Of a DNA stretch of 64,000 nt, positions 52,651-60,774 are shown in pieces (position 1 is the first letter of the stretch; every line of letters starts with the position of its first letter). Position numbers and translations under genes: made by a program. The notes beneath the pieces are model-generated. The model did no database searches. It was given only the letters and a program-made list of their open reading frames with translations, and was not told the DNA's origin. The DNA is taken from assembly GCA_022825005.1 (NCBI GenBank), contig JAJDYU010000042.1:1-64000 (forward strand). The letters are read 5' to 3'. This stretch comes from Acidimicrobiia bacterium (GTDB lineage Bacteria > Actinomycetota > Acidimicrobiia > Acidimicrobiales > Bin134).

Positions 52651-53760
52651 ATGGAGACCCTTCTCCTTGTGCTTACCGCGGGCGTCTGCGCGTTCGCGGC
52701 TGGCATCTTCGCCCGGGCTGCCCGACACCGGTTTAGGTTCCTGCTCCGGGTAGAGCACACCCACGCGGGGGAGGGATACGACGAGGAGGGCGAGAGCGCC
52801 TATGAGGCGGCTCACACCCTGGCCCAGTCCAGCTTCCGCCGGGACGCCCACTCCGCCCTTTTGTATGCGGCTCTGACCGTGGTGGCCGCATTGACCGCCG
52901 TCTTGGAGTCTCGGGCGGTGGCAGCGGTTTTGGCCCTGGTGGTGGTGCCCGCCCTGTTCCCCCTTTGGTGGGGGCGTCGATCTGTGGCCGAGGCCCGACT
53001 CACCCAGGAGCGGTTCGAGATGGAGCGCCGGGCCGAGGAGACGCTGAGCCAGGGGGACCTCGCCCCGCGGGCGTGGGCCGGGCGGCTGGCCCCCGACGAC
53101 CTGCCCGATTTTGCTGGCTACGAGATGGGCCGGGTGTACCAGGCGGGCGAGGGAGTTATGGCCGGGGACTTCTTCGACGTTTTCCGGGTGGGCCCCACCC
53201 GGGTGGCCGCGGTAATCGGGGATGTGGCCGGCCGGGGAATTGAGTCGTCCATCACCGCATTCCAGGCCAAGTATCTGCTCCGGGTGTTCCTTCGCCAGTT
53301 CCGCGACCCGGCCCAGGCCTTGGAGGAGTTGAACGCCCAGATGTCTTCCATCGAGCGGGCCGAGGAGTTCATCTCGGTGGTGATCGTGGTATTCGACACC
53401 GAGGCCCAGTCCATGCGCTACGCCTCCGCCGGCCACCCGGCCGCCTGGCTTTGGCATGAGCGCGAGGTGCAGCCGCTGCGGGCCACCGGGGCCCTGCTGA
53501 TGCTCGATCCCGGCAGCACCTATTTCAGCCGGGAGATTCCCTTGGACTCAGGCGACATGGTGCTCATGTACACCGACGGTTTGGCCGAAGTGCGCTATGG
53601 CGACGCCCAGTTCGGCGAGGACCGCATCGCCCAGCACCTGCGCCGCGACCCCACCGTTTCCCCCGACGTGCTGTGCAAGACGCTGCTGGAAGCCGCCCGA
53701 GACTTCGCCGATGGCACCATCACCGACGATGTGGCCATCCTCGCCGTCCGCCGGGCCTGA
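52651..53760 (+). CDS. Membrane-associated PP2C/SpoIIE-type protein serine phosphatase
   Basis: A 369-residue protein. Hydrophobic segments at about 3-22 and 70-110 (LLYAALTVVAALTAVLES, AAVLALVVVPALFPLWW) anchor it; residues about 150-369 form a SpoIIE domain with metal motifs MAGDFFDVF, IGDVAGRGIESS, YTDGLAEVRYG and TITDDVAILAVRR. These phosphatases act on phosphorylated anti-anti-sigma factors, but no such partner is nearby. ATG at 52651 follows TAATCT by six bases, a leaderless configuration. Confidence 0.85.
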   Translation: METLLLVLTAGVCAFAAGIFARAARHRFRFLLRVEHTHAGEGYDEEGESAYEAAHTLAQSSFRRDAHSALLYAALTVVAALTAVLESRAVAAVLALVVVPALFPLWWGRRSVAEARLTQERFEMERRAEETLSQGDLAPRAWAGRLAPDDLPDFAGYEMGRVYQAGEGVMAGDFFDVFRVGPTRVAAVIGDVAGRGIESSITAFQAKYLLRVFLRQFRDPAQALEELNAQMSSIERAEEFISVVIVVFDTEAQSMRYASAGHPAAWLWHEREVQPLRATGALLMLDPGSTYFSREIPLDSGDMVLMYTDGLAEVRYGDAQFGEDRIAQHLRRDPTVSPDVLCKTLLEAARDFADGTITDDVAILAVRRA

Positions 53761-53799
53761 TCTGTTTTTGGCCGCCCGGACCAGCAGGCGGGCGGATCG

Positions 53800-54996
53800 C
53801 TACCGGGAGGAGGCGCGACTTCGGGGCTTCCGCCCTTTCTGCCGATGCTGAGCCGGATTGCGGCGAGGGGCGGGCGCTGCGCTGTGTTCGAGACGCCTGG
53901 GACTGGTGATGGGCTCATGCAGTCCGAGTTGTTGTTGGATCTTCTTGGCGTCGGCGTGTTGGCCGTTTTGGACCAACGACACCACCAGTCCCGTCTGGCC
54001 GGCGCGGGCGGTGCGGCCCGAGCGGTGCAGATACGCCTTGTGATCCTCAGGTGGGTCGAAATGGATAACGCAAGCCACCGAGTCCACATGGATCCCCCGA
54101 GCGGCGACGTCGGTGGCGATCAGAGCCTCGACCCGGCCGTCGATGAACTCTTTGAGCGTCCGAGTGCGGCGGTTCTGGGCGTGGCCCCCGTGAATGGCGG
54201 CGGCTTTGACGCCCCGCTGGGTGAGCTGGCGGGCCAGCCGGTCTGATCCGTGCCGGGTCCGGCAGAATACGATTGTCGGACCTGAGGCGGTTACCGCATC
54301 GATGCAGACACCGACCCGTTCGGTCTTGTCCACCGTCCAGAACCGGTGATCGGCTGCCTTGATGTCGGGCGTGGCATCGCCTACCTCATGGGTGATGGGG
54401 CGATCCTGGTAGTCCCGGGTGAGCTTGGCCACGTCATTGTCAAGAGTGGCCGAGAACATGACTGTCTGGCGTTCGGAGTTGGTTTGGTCGAGGATTCGCC
54501 GAACGGCGGGCAGGAACCCCATGTCGGCCATGCGGTCGGCCTCATCGATGACCACTTGGTCGGTTTCGTGAAGACTCACCGCTCTCTGGTCGATCAGATC
54601 CTCCAACCGACCGGGGCATGCGACCAGGATGTCCACTCCCTTTTGCAACCGCTTTCGCTGGTCTACGTAGCCAACTCCCCCGTAGACGGCGGCAACGCTG
54701 ATCGGGCCGGAGATGGAGCGCAGCTCCGATGCGATCTGATCGGCGAGCTCGCGTGTGGGGGACAGAATCAGCGCTCGAGGCCGCCGAGGCCGGGCCTGGC
54801 CCACATTGGCGATCAAAGGGATGCCGAAGGCGAGCGTCTTGCCCGAACCGGTGGGCGCTCGACCGCAGATGTCGCGGCCTTCCATGGCATCGGCGATAAC
54901 GGCGGCTTGGATCTCGAACGGCTTGTGGATGCCGTTGCGCTTGAGCGCGCGGCAGATGGATTCGGGCACGCCCAACTGGGCGAAAGTGGGGGGCAT
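53800..54996 (-). CDS. DEAD-box RNA helicase
   Basis: A 398-residue DEAD-box helicase: Q motif FAQLGVPESICRALKRNGIHKPFEIQ, Walker A APTGSGKT, PTRELADQI, DEAD as VIDEADRMADMGF, SAT, and the second RecA domain with VFCRTRHGSDRLA, ATDVAARGIHVD and HRSGRTARAG. The C-terminus is short and basic. A GGAG site lies before the ATG. Likely involved in ribosome assembly or mRNA turnover; convergent with the SpoIIE phosphatase. Confidence 0.93.
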   Translation of the reverse strand: MPPTFAQLGVPESICRALKRNGIHKPFEIQAAVIADAMEGRDICGRAPTGSGKTLAFGIPLIANVGQARPRRPRALILSPTRELADQIASELRSISGPISVAAVYGGVGYVDQRKRLQKGVDILVACPGRLEDLIDQRAVSLHETDQVVIDEADRMADMGFLPAVRRILDQTNSERQTVMFSATLDNDVAKLTRDYQDRPITHEVGDATPDIKAADHRFWTVDKTERVGVCIDAVTASGPTIVFCRTRHGSDRLARQLTQRGVKAAAIHGGHAQNRRTRTLKEFIDGRVEALIATDVAARGIHVDSVACVIHFDPPEDHKAYLHRSGRTARAGQTGLVVSLVQNGQHADAKKIQQQLGLHEPITSPRRLEHSAAPAPRRNPAQHRQKGRKPRSRASSR

Positions 54997-55270
54997 TGGG
55001 GCTCCTTGCCCGCGTGGGGCGGGCGGCTAGAGGATGGTTGGCGCCTGAAATCGTCAGCGTGGCGCAATACAGCATCGGGCAGCTTGCCCGGAATCAGAGA
55101 AAGAAACTCGGAGGCAACCCGCTCGGCAGAAATCTTCGACCGAGTAAGACCAGGCTACCACCGCCACCGGCCAAACCCGCATCTTTCCCCAGCGCCGGGG
55201 AGCCGCTGGCCGACGGAAACAGCTTCGGCGCCTCCGGCTTCGGGGTCTCGGCGTCTCGTGGTGGCAAGCT

Positions 55271-55489
55271 ATGGCCGTGCCCTGGTGCGAGCCCTGCGAC
55301 CGCTTCTGGAACCCCGGCTCTGTAACCGAAGCCGGAGAGTGCCCCACCTGCGGCACCCCCGTAGAAACCCCACCCTACGCAGCCCCCCCACCCCGCCAAA
55401 AAGTCCCCTGGCACTTCTGGCTAGCCATAACCGCCGCCGGAATCTACCTCGCATGGCGCGCCATCCAAGGCATCGGCTCGCTGTTTTGA
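55271..55489 (+). CDS. Small zinc-ribbon membrane protein
   Basis: A 72-residue protein. The N-terminal half has two CxxC pairs (WCEPCDRFW and CPTCGTP), a zinc ribbon, and the C-terminal half is a single membrane helix (HFWLAITAAGIYLAWRAI) ending IQGIGSLF. ATG at 55271. The 3' end of this gene is part of the 22-bp direct repeat that recurs downstream of the PIN module. Confidence 0.65.
   Translation: MAVPWCEPCDRFWNPGSVTEAGECPTCGTPVETPPYAAPPPRQKVPWHFWLAITAAGIYLAWRAIQGIGSLF
55454..55475 (+). repeat. Left copy of a 22-bp direct repeat flanking the PIN module
   Basis: This stretch, inside the 3' end of the zinc-ribbon gene, is repeated exactly at 56867-56888, with weaker similarity for about 15 further bases. 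The copies flank a 1.4-kb segment with the PIN pair, resembling an integration duplicate. Confidence 0.75.
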
Positions 55490-55521
55490 GAGGCAGCGGC
55501 TGCGCCCCTCATGAATGATGT

Positions 55522-55541
55522 CCCCTGCGGGTTTGCAGGGG
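55522..55541. terminator. GC hairpin after the zinc-ribbon gene
   Basis: CCCCTGC and GCAGGGG form a perfect 7-bp stem around a 6-base loop (GGGTTT), 33 bases after the stop at 55489. No T-run follows, so rho-independent termination is uncertain. A related CCCCTGYGGG core recurs near 57525 and 58070. Confidence 0.5.
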
Positions 55542-55597
55542 GCTCATGCGAAATTGGGTAGTGACCCTCTAGTTGCACCCCGCCTAGCATGCTTGAG

Positions 55598-56359
55598 ATG
55601 AGCGAGAGCCATGTGAGGTTCCACCTTGGTGGTGAGGTGACGATTGAGGCGCTCTCCAACGCGTTCGCTCGGTTCTTCCAGGTACTCGAGGCCTTGCAAG
55701 AGAGCCACAGTGCAGAGGTCCGGTGGGTACTCGCAGGTCTTGACTACGGAAGTGCCGCCGCGTCGGCCCAGGCTGTTCCACTGGATGACGAAGCTCACCG
55801 GCTGATCCCAGCCATGTGCGACAACTTCATAGATGCTGCTCAACGGGTGCAGGGCGGAAACGCCGATCTGGAGTTTCCTTTACACAAACAGATGTACGAA
55901 CTAATGGCTCTCGCAAACGAGGCTCACCCTGTCACGGTTCAGACCAATGGGAAGCAAGTCGTTGTTGAAGCCCCCTTGGATCCGTTAGCCCTTTCTGAGA
56001 CCGAATGGCCAGAGGAGGACCCGAGGTCTATTGGGACCGTTCGTGGCCGGGTCGAAACGCTGTCCAGACGCAAAGGCCTTAGCTTCAATCTCTATGAACT
56101 CTCTTCAAACAGAGCTGTGAAGTGTTATTTGAGCCACGACCAAGAGGAAACCATGCGCGACGTTTGGGGGCACGTTGCCGATGTGACGGGTACTGTCGGC
56201 CGAGACGCCAAGACCGACAGGCCGCTTTGGGTCCGACAAGTGACCAAAATAGATCCTGTCGAAGAGGGAGACCCGGATGGTTACCTAAGGGCTAGGGGAG
56301 TTATCCGGATTTCTGAGCCAGCCGAAGTCCTGGTCAGGCAAATGAGAGATGACCAGTAG
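55598..56359 (+). CDS. Hypothetical protein preceding a PIN toxin, candidate antitoxin
   Basis: A 253-residue soluble protein with no family I recognise. The N-terminal half is helical (EALSNAFARFFQVLEALQE), and the C-terminal half is strand-rich, with GRVETLSRRKGLSFNLYELSS and a ribbon around TKIDPVEEGDPDGYL. The ATG at 55598 is seven bases after TAGCAT; an upstream ATG at 55589 is the alternative. Its end overlaps the PIN gene by 11 bases, a coupling usual for antitoxin-toxin pairs, but it is larger than known PIN antitoxins such as VapB. Confidence 0.6.
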   Translation: MSESHVRFHLGGEVTIEALSNAFARFFQVLEALQESHSAEVRWVLAGLDYGSAAASAQAVPLDDEAHRLIPAMCDNFIDAAQRVQGGNADLEFPLHKQMYELMALANEAHPVTVQTNGKQVVVEAPLDPLALSETEWPEEDPRSIGTVRGRVETLSRRKGLSFNLYELSSNRAVKCYLSHDQEETMRDVWGHVADVTGTVGRDAKTDRPLWVRQVTKIDPVEEGDPDGYLRARGVIRISEPAEVLVRQMRDDQ

Positions 56360-56840
56360 GCAAAGCCGGGTCTACCTTGACGCCAACGTCCTGATCGCAT
56401 TCGTGGCAAATGAACAGGACCGAGCGGATGTCATAGAGGCCGTGCTTGAGGATGCGCGAGACGAGAAGATCGAATTGTTTACTTCGGTCTTGTCGATTGC
56501 CGAAGTTGCCTATATCTCCACCGATCAGCCTGGTGTTGACCCTCTGGATAGCGAAGAGGTAATCGATCAGCTCTGGGTTCCTGCATCGCCGATCAACATG
56601 ACAGACGTCTCAATCAGAGTCGTCCGTGAGGCTCGTGCATTCATCCGCAAGTCAAGGGGCCCTGCGAGGAGGACAGTGAAACCCGCCGATGCAATCCACC
56701 TAGCGTCCGCGGCCATAAGTCGATGCGATCGCTTCTTCACATACGAAGGTGAATCGACCCGAGCACAATGGCAGGGTTTGACCGGATTGAACGTTGTTGA
56801 GCCCTTCTTGGATGAGCCACGGCTAATTCTCGGAGGCTGA
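56349..56840 (+). CDS. PIN-domain protein, probable toxin
   Basis: A 163-residue PIN-fold nuclease: Asp11 in VYLDANVLIAF, Glu52 in SIAEVAY and Asp114 in KPADAIHLASA give three of the four acidic site residues; the fourth is expected in RFFTYEGE. This is the VapC-like arrangement. The start overlaps the preceding gene by 11 bases. Ends 26 bases before the right direct repeat. Confidence 0.8.
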   Translation: MTSRQSRVYLDANVLIAFVANEQDRADVIEAVLEDARDEKIELFTSVLSIAEVAYISTDQPGVDPLDSEEVIDQLWVPASPINMTDVSIRVVREARAFIRKSRGPARRTVKPADAIHLASAAISRCDRFFTYEGESTRAQWQGLTGLNVVEPFLDEPRLILGG

Positions 56841-56866
56841 AGGCATCCGTCGCCGTCTAACCAAAT

Positions 56867-56888
56867 TGGCGCGCCATCCAAGGCATCG
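56867..56888 (+). repeat. Right copy of the 22-bp direct repeat
   Basis: Exact copy of 55454-55475, now without the zinc-ribbon gene: only the final gene fragment is duplicated. Distance between copies is 1413 bases. Confidence 0.75.
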
Positions 56889-56994
56889 CTTTGCTGTCAT
56901 GAGGGGCTGAGAATCCCGCTAGCGGCAATCCGGTATGTTTCGGGAGACGGAGACGGCTGGGCGGCGTTCTACGTCTAGTCGGGAAAGGGGCACC

Positions 56995-57306
56995 ATGGAC
57001 GACGGCAATGGAAACAGTGGGATCAGCGTTGGGATAACGGCGATCTCGAGGTTCAATTCGATCGGGATCGCGGCGGTCGCGGGCTTCAACGCTATCGGGG
57101 CTGCGGCGGTGGCCTTCCTCAACGCGATGGGGATCGTCACCTTCGGTGTGGTGAACTCCATGGGCCTGGTCACCATTCGCGGCGTGAACTCCATCGGCCT
57201 CGTGGCCATCGGAGGCGTCAACTCCATCGGCCTCGTAGCCGTCGGCGGCGTCAACAGCGCCGGCCTAGTAGCCATCGGCAGCGGATCAACCACCAGCCTC
57301 GTCTAG
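56995..57306 (+). CDS. Decapeptide-repeat protein
   Basis: A 103-residue protein made almost wholly of a 10-residue repeat of the form [FV]NS[IM]GLVAIGG, about nine copies: FNSIGIAAVA, FNAIGAAAVA, LNAMGIVTFG, VNSMGLVTIR, VNSIGLVAIG, VNSIGLVAVG, VNSAGLVAIG. There is no signal peptide. The ATG at 56995 follows GAAAGGGG. The repeat is strongly hydrophobic with a periodic Asn, which would suit a solenoid or beta-helix or a filament; no function is known. Confidence 0.6.
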   Translation: MDDGNGNSGISVGITAISRFNSIGIAAVAGFNAIGAAAVAFLNAMGIVTFGVVNSMGLVTIRGVNSIGLVAIGGVNSIGLVAVGGVNSAGLVAIGSGSTTSLV

Positions 57307-57324
57307 CCCCACCTTCAGAAGTAT

Positions 57325-57516
57325 GTGTTCATCGCTAGTAACGCTTCGCCAGCACCGGTTCTCATGAGTCCTGAGGACCTCGAGGCTCTAGAGGAGACTC
57401 TGGCCATTCTTGGGGACCCCCAGGCCATGAAGGAGATCGCCGAAGGCGAACGTGATCTTATGAACGGCGATGTCGTAGTCGGTGTCGAGGCCGTCAAAGC
57501 ACTGCTCCCTTCATGA
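57325..57516 (+). pseudogene. Truncated Phd/YefM-type antitoxin remnant
   Basis: 63 residues that match the C-terminal half of Phd/YefM antitoxins (PAPVLMSPEDLEALEETLAI then EIAEGERDLMNGD), including the pre-helix PxxVLMSPEDLE element. The usual N-terminal DNA-binding half is absent; the frame instead begins right after the stop of the decapeptide-repeat gene in the same reading frame (PHLQKYVFIASNASP), so the N-terminus seems replaced by a deletion. GTG at 57325 is only a possible start. No RelE or Doc toxin follows. Probably a decayed toxin-antitoxin locus. Confidence 0.65.
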
Positions 57517-57541
57517 TTGATGCCCCCTGTGGGCAATACAG

Positions 57542-57991
57542 CTAGCGGCGGGCGGAGCGGGAGGCTTTGTAGATGGTGACGAACTCGTCGATGGAGGTGC
57601 GGGCGACGACTTCGGCCACTAACTCGAGAGGCAGATCGCCGAGCTTGCGGAAGCGGACGCATGACTTGCCCATGTTCAGTTTCTTGCCGGTGGCCAGGTA
57701 GCGCTCTTTGAACCACTTCTCGACCGACTCATCGCCGTACACATTGGTGAGGTAGAGCGACATGTACTGCTTCTGAGAGGCCAGAGCGATGTACATGAGC
57801 GGCTGGCCGTTGTACGTGTCGGCCAGCACGCTGAGGGGCACGACATACGAGATCATCCCGTACTGCATGACCTCCTCGTAGCCGTCAGGCAGGTTGGCGA
57901 GGATCACCTCCCGCACCGCGCCAACGGCCTCCCTCCGGCTGTCGTCGAGCTCCAAAAGGAACTCCTCCGCGGTAGTGGCATCGCTCTGCAC
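57542..57991 (-). CDS. DUF1801 domain protein
   Basis: A 149-residue protein of the DUF1801 (YdhG-like) family: TAEEFLLELDDSRREAVGAVREVILANLPDGYEEVMQYGMISYVVP, then ASQKQYMSLYL and LNMGKSCVRFRKLGDLPLELV. The domain is a small alpha-beta fold of unknown function. The GTG at 57991 is preferred because GGAGGAAG stands seven bases before it; the longer open frame lies over the neighbouring gene's start. Confidence 0.78.
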   Translation of the reverse strand: MQSDATTAEEFLLELDDSRREAVGAVREVILANLPDGYEEVMQYGMISYVVPLSVLADTYNGQPLMYIALASQKQYMSLYLTNVYGDESVEKWFKERYLATGKKLNMGKSCVRFRKLGDLPLELVAEVVARTSIDEFVTIYKASRSARR

Positions 57992-58066
57992 TGGCTTCCT
58001 CCCGGGTAGTTGGGCCTGTTGACAACCTGTGGAAACTAGCGGAAAAGACGGATTCTGCATTGACAC

Positions 58067-58089
58067 CCCCTGCGGGCTACCCGGAGGGG
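58067..58089. other. Imperfect GC hairpin before the P450 gene
   Basis: CCCC-TG-CGGG, loop CTA, CCCG-GA-GGGG: two 4-bp stems separated by an internal mismatch. It lies in the 178-base region between DUF1801 and the P450 and shares the CCCCTGCGGG core with hairpins at 55522 and near 57525. Confidence 0.4.
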
Positions 58090-58169
58090 CGCTACTCTCC
58101 ATTTGCCGAGCACCGTGTTCAAATCTGCAAGCTGGAGCGCGGCAGATGAACCTGAGGAGGGGAAGATCC

Positions 58170-59411
58170 GTGACCGATGCGACCTCAGTGGCGGTAGGAG
58201 TGGATCCGGGATCGGACGAACCAGACCTGTACTGGGATCCTTTCGACGAAGAGCTTGATGCCAATCCGCACGCGGCATGGAAGGCGATGCGCGACTATGC
58301 CCCGGTCTACCGCAATGATCGCTTCGACTTCTGGGCATTGTCGCGATATGAGGATGTGGAATTGGCCCATCGCCTTCACGGCCAATACCTGTCATCGCAC
58401 GGGGTCACGCTGGAACAGCTCACCCCCGAGCGGATGCAGACCGGTATGATGATTATGACTGATCCTCCCGAGCACACCCGATTGCGGTCGCTCATGAGCC
58501 GAGCCTTTACTCCGCGCCGGGTTTCTGACCTGGAAGGGGCGATCCGGGCTTATTGCCGAGACCTGTTGGCGGTGTGGGAGCCCGGCACCGATTTCGACCT
58601 CGTCGGGCAGTTCGGTGGCGAACTGCCGGCCCAGGTGATTGCCGAACTGCTCGGCGTACCCGCCGCCGATCGCGAAGAGATTCACCGCGACATCGACGCA
58701 GTCTTCCACATTGAGCCCGGCGTCGGTATGGTGAACGACACTTCCATACTGGCAATGGCCAAATTGCACGAATACCTCCACGGACTCATCACCGAACGGG
58801 CGGCGAGTCCCGGGGAGGACTTGTTGTCGGCACTCACCGACTCCGAGATAGACGATGAAACTGGAGGGCGGCGAAACCTTTCTTACGAAGAGATGGCCGA
58901 TTTCGGTGTGCTGCTCATAACCGCAGGAACTGAGACCGTGGGCAAGCTCATTGGCTGGGCCGGATTGTTGCTAGGTGAACACCTCGACCAGCAGCAGTAC
59001 CTCAGAGACAATCCTGCCGCCATCCCTAATGCCATCGAGGAGACGCTTCGCTACGAAGCGCCCTCGCCGGTGCAGGGCCGATGGATTGAAGAGCCTGTCG
59101 AACTGCACGGTGTGACCATTCCGGCTGACTCAAGGGTACTGTTGCTCACCGGAGCGGCCGGGCGAGACGAGCGCAAGTTTCCCGAACCCGACCGCTACGA
59201 CGTCCGGCGCAACCTGGACCGGCACGTCTCCTTTGGCTACGGCGTCCACTTCTGCCTTGGCGCTGCGCTAGCCCGCCTCGAGGGGCGCGTGGCCCTAGAG
59301 GAGACGCTGGCCCACACGGGGGGGTTCACCTCCGACCGGGAGCGGTCGGAGCAGATTCACACCAGCACCGTGCGGGGCTGGGAAACGGTTGCGGTTCGAA
59401 GCGAGCGGTGA
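58170..59411 (+). CDS. Cytochrome P450
   Basis: A 413-residue bacterial class I P450. The I-helix oxygen-activation motif is LLITAGTETVGK (AGxxT form), the ExxR is EETLRYEAP, and the heme-binding Cys is Cys362 in FGYGVHFCLGAALAR. The acid of the usual acid-alcohol pair is Glu in place of Asp (AGTET). GTG at 58170 follows GAGGAGGGGAAG; an ATG upstream at 58146 is in frame but lacks a site. The partner ferredoxin is not in the window. Confidence 0.9.
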   Translation: MTDATSVAVGVDPGSDEPDLYWDPFDEELDANPHAAWKAMRDYAPVYRNDRFDFWALSRYEDVELAHRLHGQYLSSHGVTLEQLTPERMQTGMMIMTDPPEHTRLRSLMSRAFTPRRVSDLEGAIRAYCRDLLAVWEPGTDFDLVGQFGGELPAQVIAELLGVPAADREEIHRDIDAVFHIEPGVGMVNDTSILAMAKLHEYLHGLITERAASPGEDLLSALTDSEIDDETGGRRNLSYEEMADFGVLLITAGTETVGKLIGWAGLLLGEHLDQQQYLRDNPAAIPNAIEETLRYEAPSPVQGRWIEEPVELHGVTIPADSRVLLLTGAAGRDERKFPEPDRYDVRRNLDRHVSFGYGVHFCLGAALARLEGRVALEETLAHTGGFTSDRERSEQIHTSTVRGWETVAVRSER

Positions 59412-59448
59412 CTGGTTCTCGCCGATGCTGTGAGATATTGGAGGAGCG

Positions 59449-59949
59449 GTGAGCGAAGTCGAAGAGTTGCAGTCGTTGGTATCGGAGCTGCAAGCCCGGG
59501 TGCGACGACTTGAAGACCAACGGGAGATCGAGCAGCTCGTAGCCCGATACGGTCCCGCCGTCGATAGTGGGTCGGACAGGGCCGCCGCGGCACTCTGGAC
59601 CGTCGATGGGACCTTTGACGCGGTTGGCGCGCTTGAGATGCAGGGTCGTGAGGAGATTGCCGACATGGTTCGCAGCGATGGCCATCAGGGGTTGATCAAG
59701 AACGGTTGTGGCCATGTGCTCACCGTGCCCCACGTTGTGGTCGACGGCGATGAGGCGGTGGGCCGGAGCTACGCCCTGAACATTCAATGGGATGGCGATG
59801 CGGGACGGTTTTGGATCGCACGGCTTTCGGCCAACACATGGCGATGGGTTCGCACCCCCGACGGGTGGCGAATCTCAGAGCGGGTGAATGCCAACCTCGA
59901 CGGCACTCCCGAACACCGCCAGATGCTGTCGCCCCCTAACCTGGCTTAG
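59449..59949 (+). CDS. SnoaL-like (NTF2-fold) protein
   Basis: A 166-residue NTF2-fold protein: helix REIEQLVARYGPAVDSG, then AAALWTVDGTFDAVGALEMQGREEIADMV with the typical Asp-Gly-x-F turn and a C-terminal sheet. It follows the P450 by 37 bases with a GGAGG site before the GTG at 59449, so the two are likely co-transcribed. Unlike the SnoaL protein at 27824, it is closer to the SnoaL_4 and polyketide-cyclase-like branch; substrate unknown. Confidence 0.77.
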   Translation: MSEVEELQSLVSELQARVRRLEDQREIEQLVARYGPAVDSGSDRAAAALWTVDGTFDAVGALEMQGREEIADMVRSDGHQGLIKNGCGHVLTVPHVVVDGDEAVGRSYALNIQWDGDAGRFWIARLSANTWRWVRTPDGWRISERVNANLDGTPEHRQMLSPPNLA

Positions 59950-59952
59950 GTT

Positions 59953-60774
59953 TCAGCGCGCCGCGGTGGCGTCCAGAGCTGCCTGCGTGACCTCGTCGAA
60001 CGACCCCAGAGGTACACCGATCTCGGCCGCGGTGCTTCGGGCCACGAGAACGTCCTTGTGGATAAAATGGCCTGCGGCGTCGAGCAGCGTCTCAACCGAG
60101 CCCATGGCCGCCAACAAATCGAGGGCGTGGCTCGAACCGCTGCAACCGTTGAGCGCGCGAGCCACCTCAGCGCCGTTCAGTTCGAACCCCTCGGCGAGTC
60201 TGGCAGCATCGATGGCGAGTTGCACTTGGGCCCCAAAGAGGAGGTTGTTAAGCAGCTTCACCCGTTGGCCCGTTCCGGTGGGTCCGAAGTGCACGGCGCG
60301 ACTGGCGTAGGCCTCGAACAGCGGGCGGCAGGCGTCCACCCGGTCGGCGGCACCTCCGACAAAGAGCGTCAGGCTGCCGTCTGCCACCTGCGCAGGCCCA
60401 CCGCTACCCGGTGCATCCACGACACAGACGCCCCGATTCTCAGCCGCTGCGGCAGCCGCTTCCATCGTGGTCGGGCTAGCCGTGGTGTGCACCACGAAGG
60501 TGCAACCGGCCTGCGCTGCGTCGATGAGGCCATCCTCAAGAAGAATCTCGCGCACCTGCTGATCGCTGTAGACATACACGATCACCATCGTCTGGCCCTG
60601 GGCGATGTGGTGGAGATGATCCACGACGCGAGCTCCCGCCGCTTGGAGTTCTTGTCTCACTTGGGTTCGCCGGGCATATGCGGTCACGCGGTGGCCAGCG
60701 CCCAGTAGCCGGTGCACCAGAGGGCGGCCCATCTCGCCGGTGCCAACGATTCCGACGTCAAGAGGGGTCGTCAT
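59953..60774 (-). CDS. NAD(P)-dependent 3-hydroxyisobutyrate dehydrogenase-family protein
   Basis: A 273-residue beta-hydroxyacid dehydrogenase: Rossmann GIVGTGEMGRPLV, VDAPGSGGPAQVADG, and RVKLLNNLLFGAQV with the catalytic Lys. Substrates of the family are small beta-hydroxy acids. The gene follows the MDR dehydrogenase with a four-base overlap (ATGA), so both are one operon. Confidence 0.87.
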   Translation of the reverse strand: MTTPLDVGIVGTGEMGRPLVHRLLGAGHRVTAYARRTQVRQELQAAGARVVDHLHHIAQGQTMVIVYVYSDQQVREILLEDGLIDAAQAGCTFVVHTTASPTTMEAAAAAAENRGVCVVDAPGSGGPAQVADGSLTLFVGGAADRVDACRPLFEAYASRAVHFGPTGTGQRVKLLNNLLFGAQVQLAIDAARLAEGFELNGAEVARALNGCSGSSHALDLLAAMGSVETLLDAAGHFIHKDVLVARSTAAEIGVPLGSFDEVTQAALDATAAR

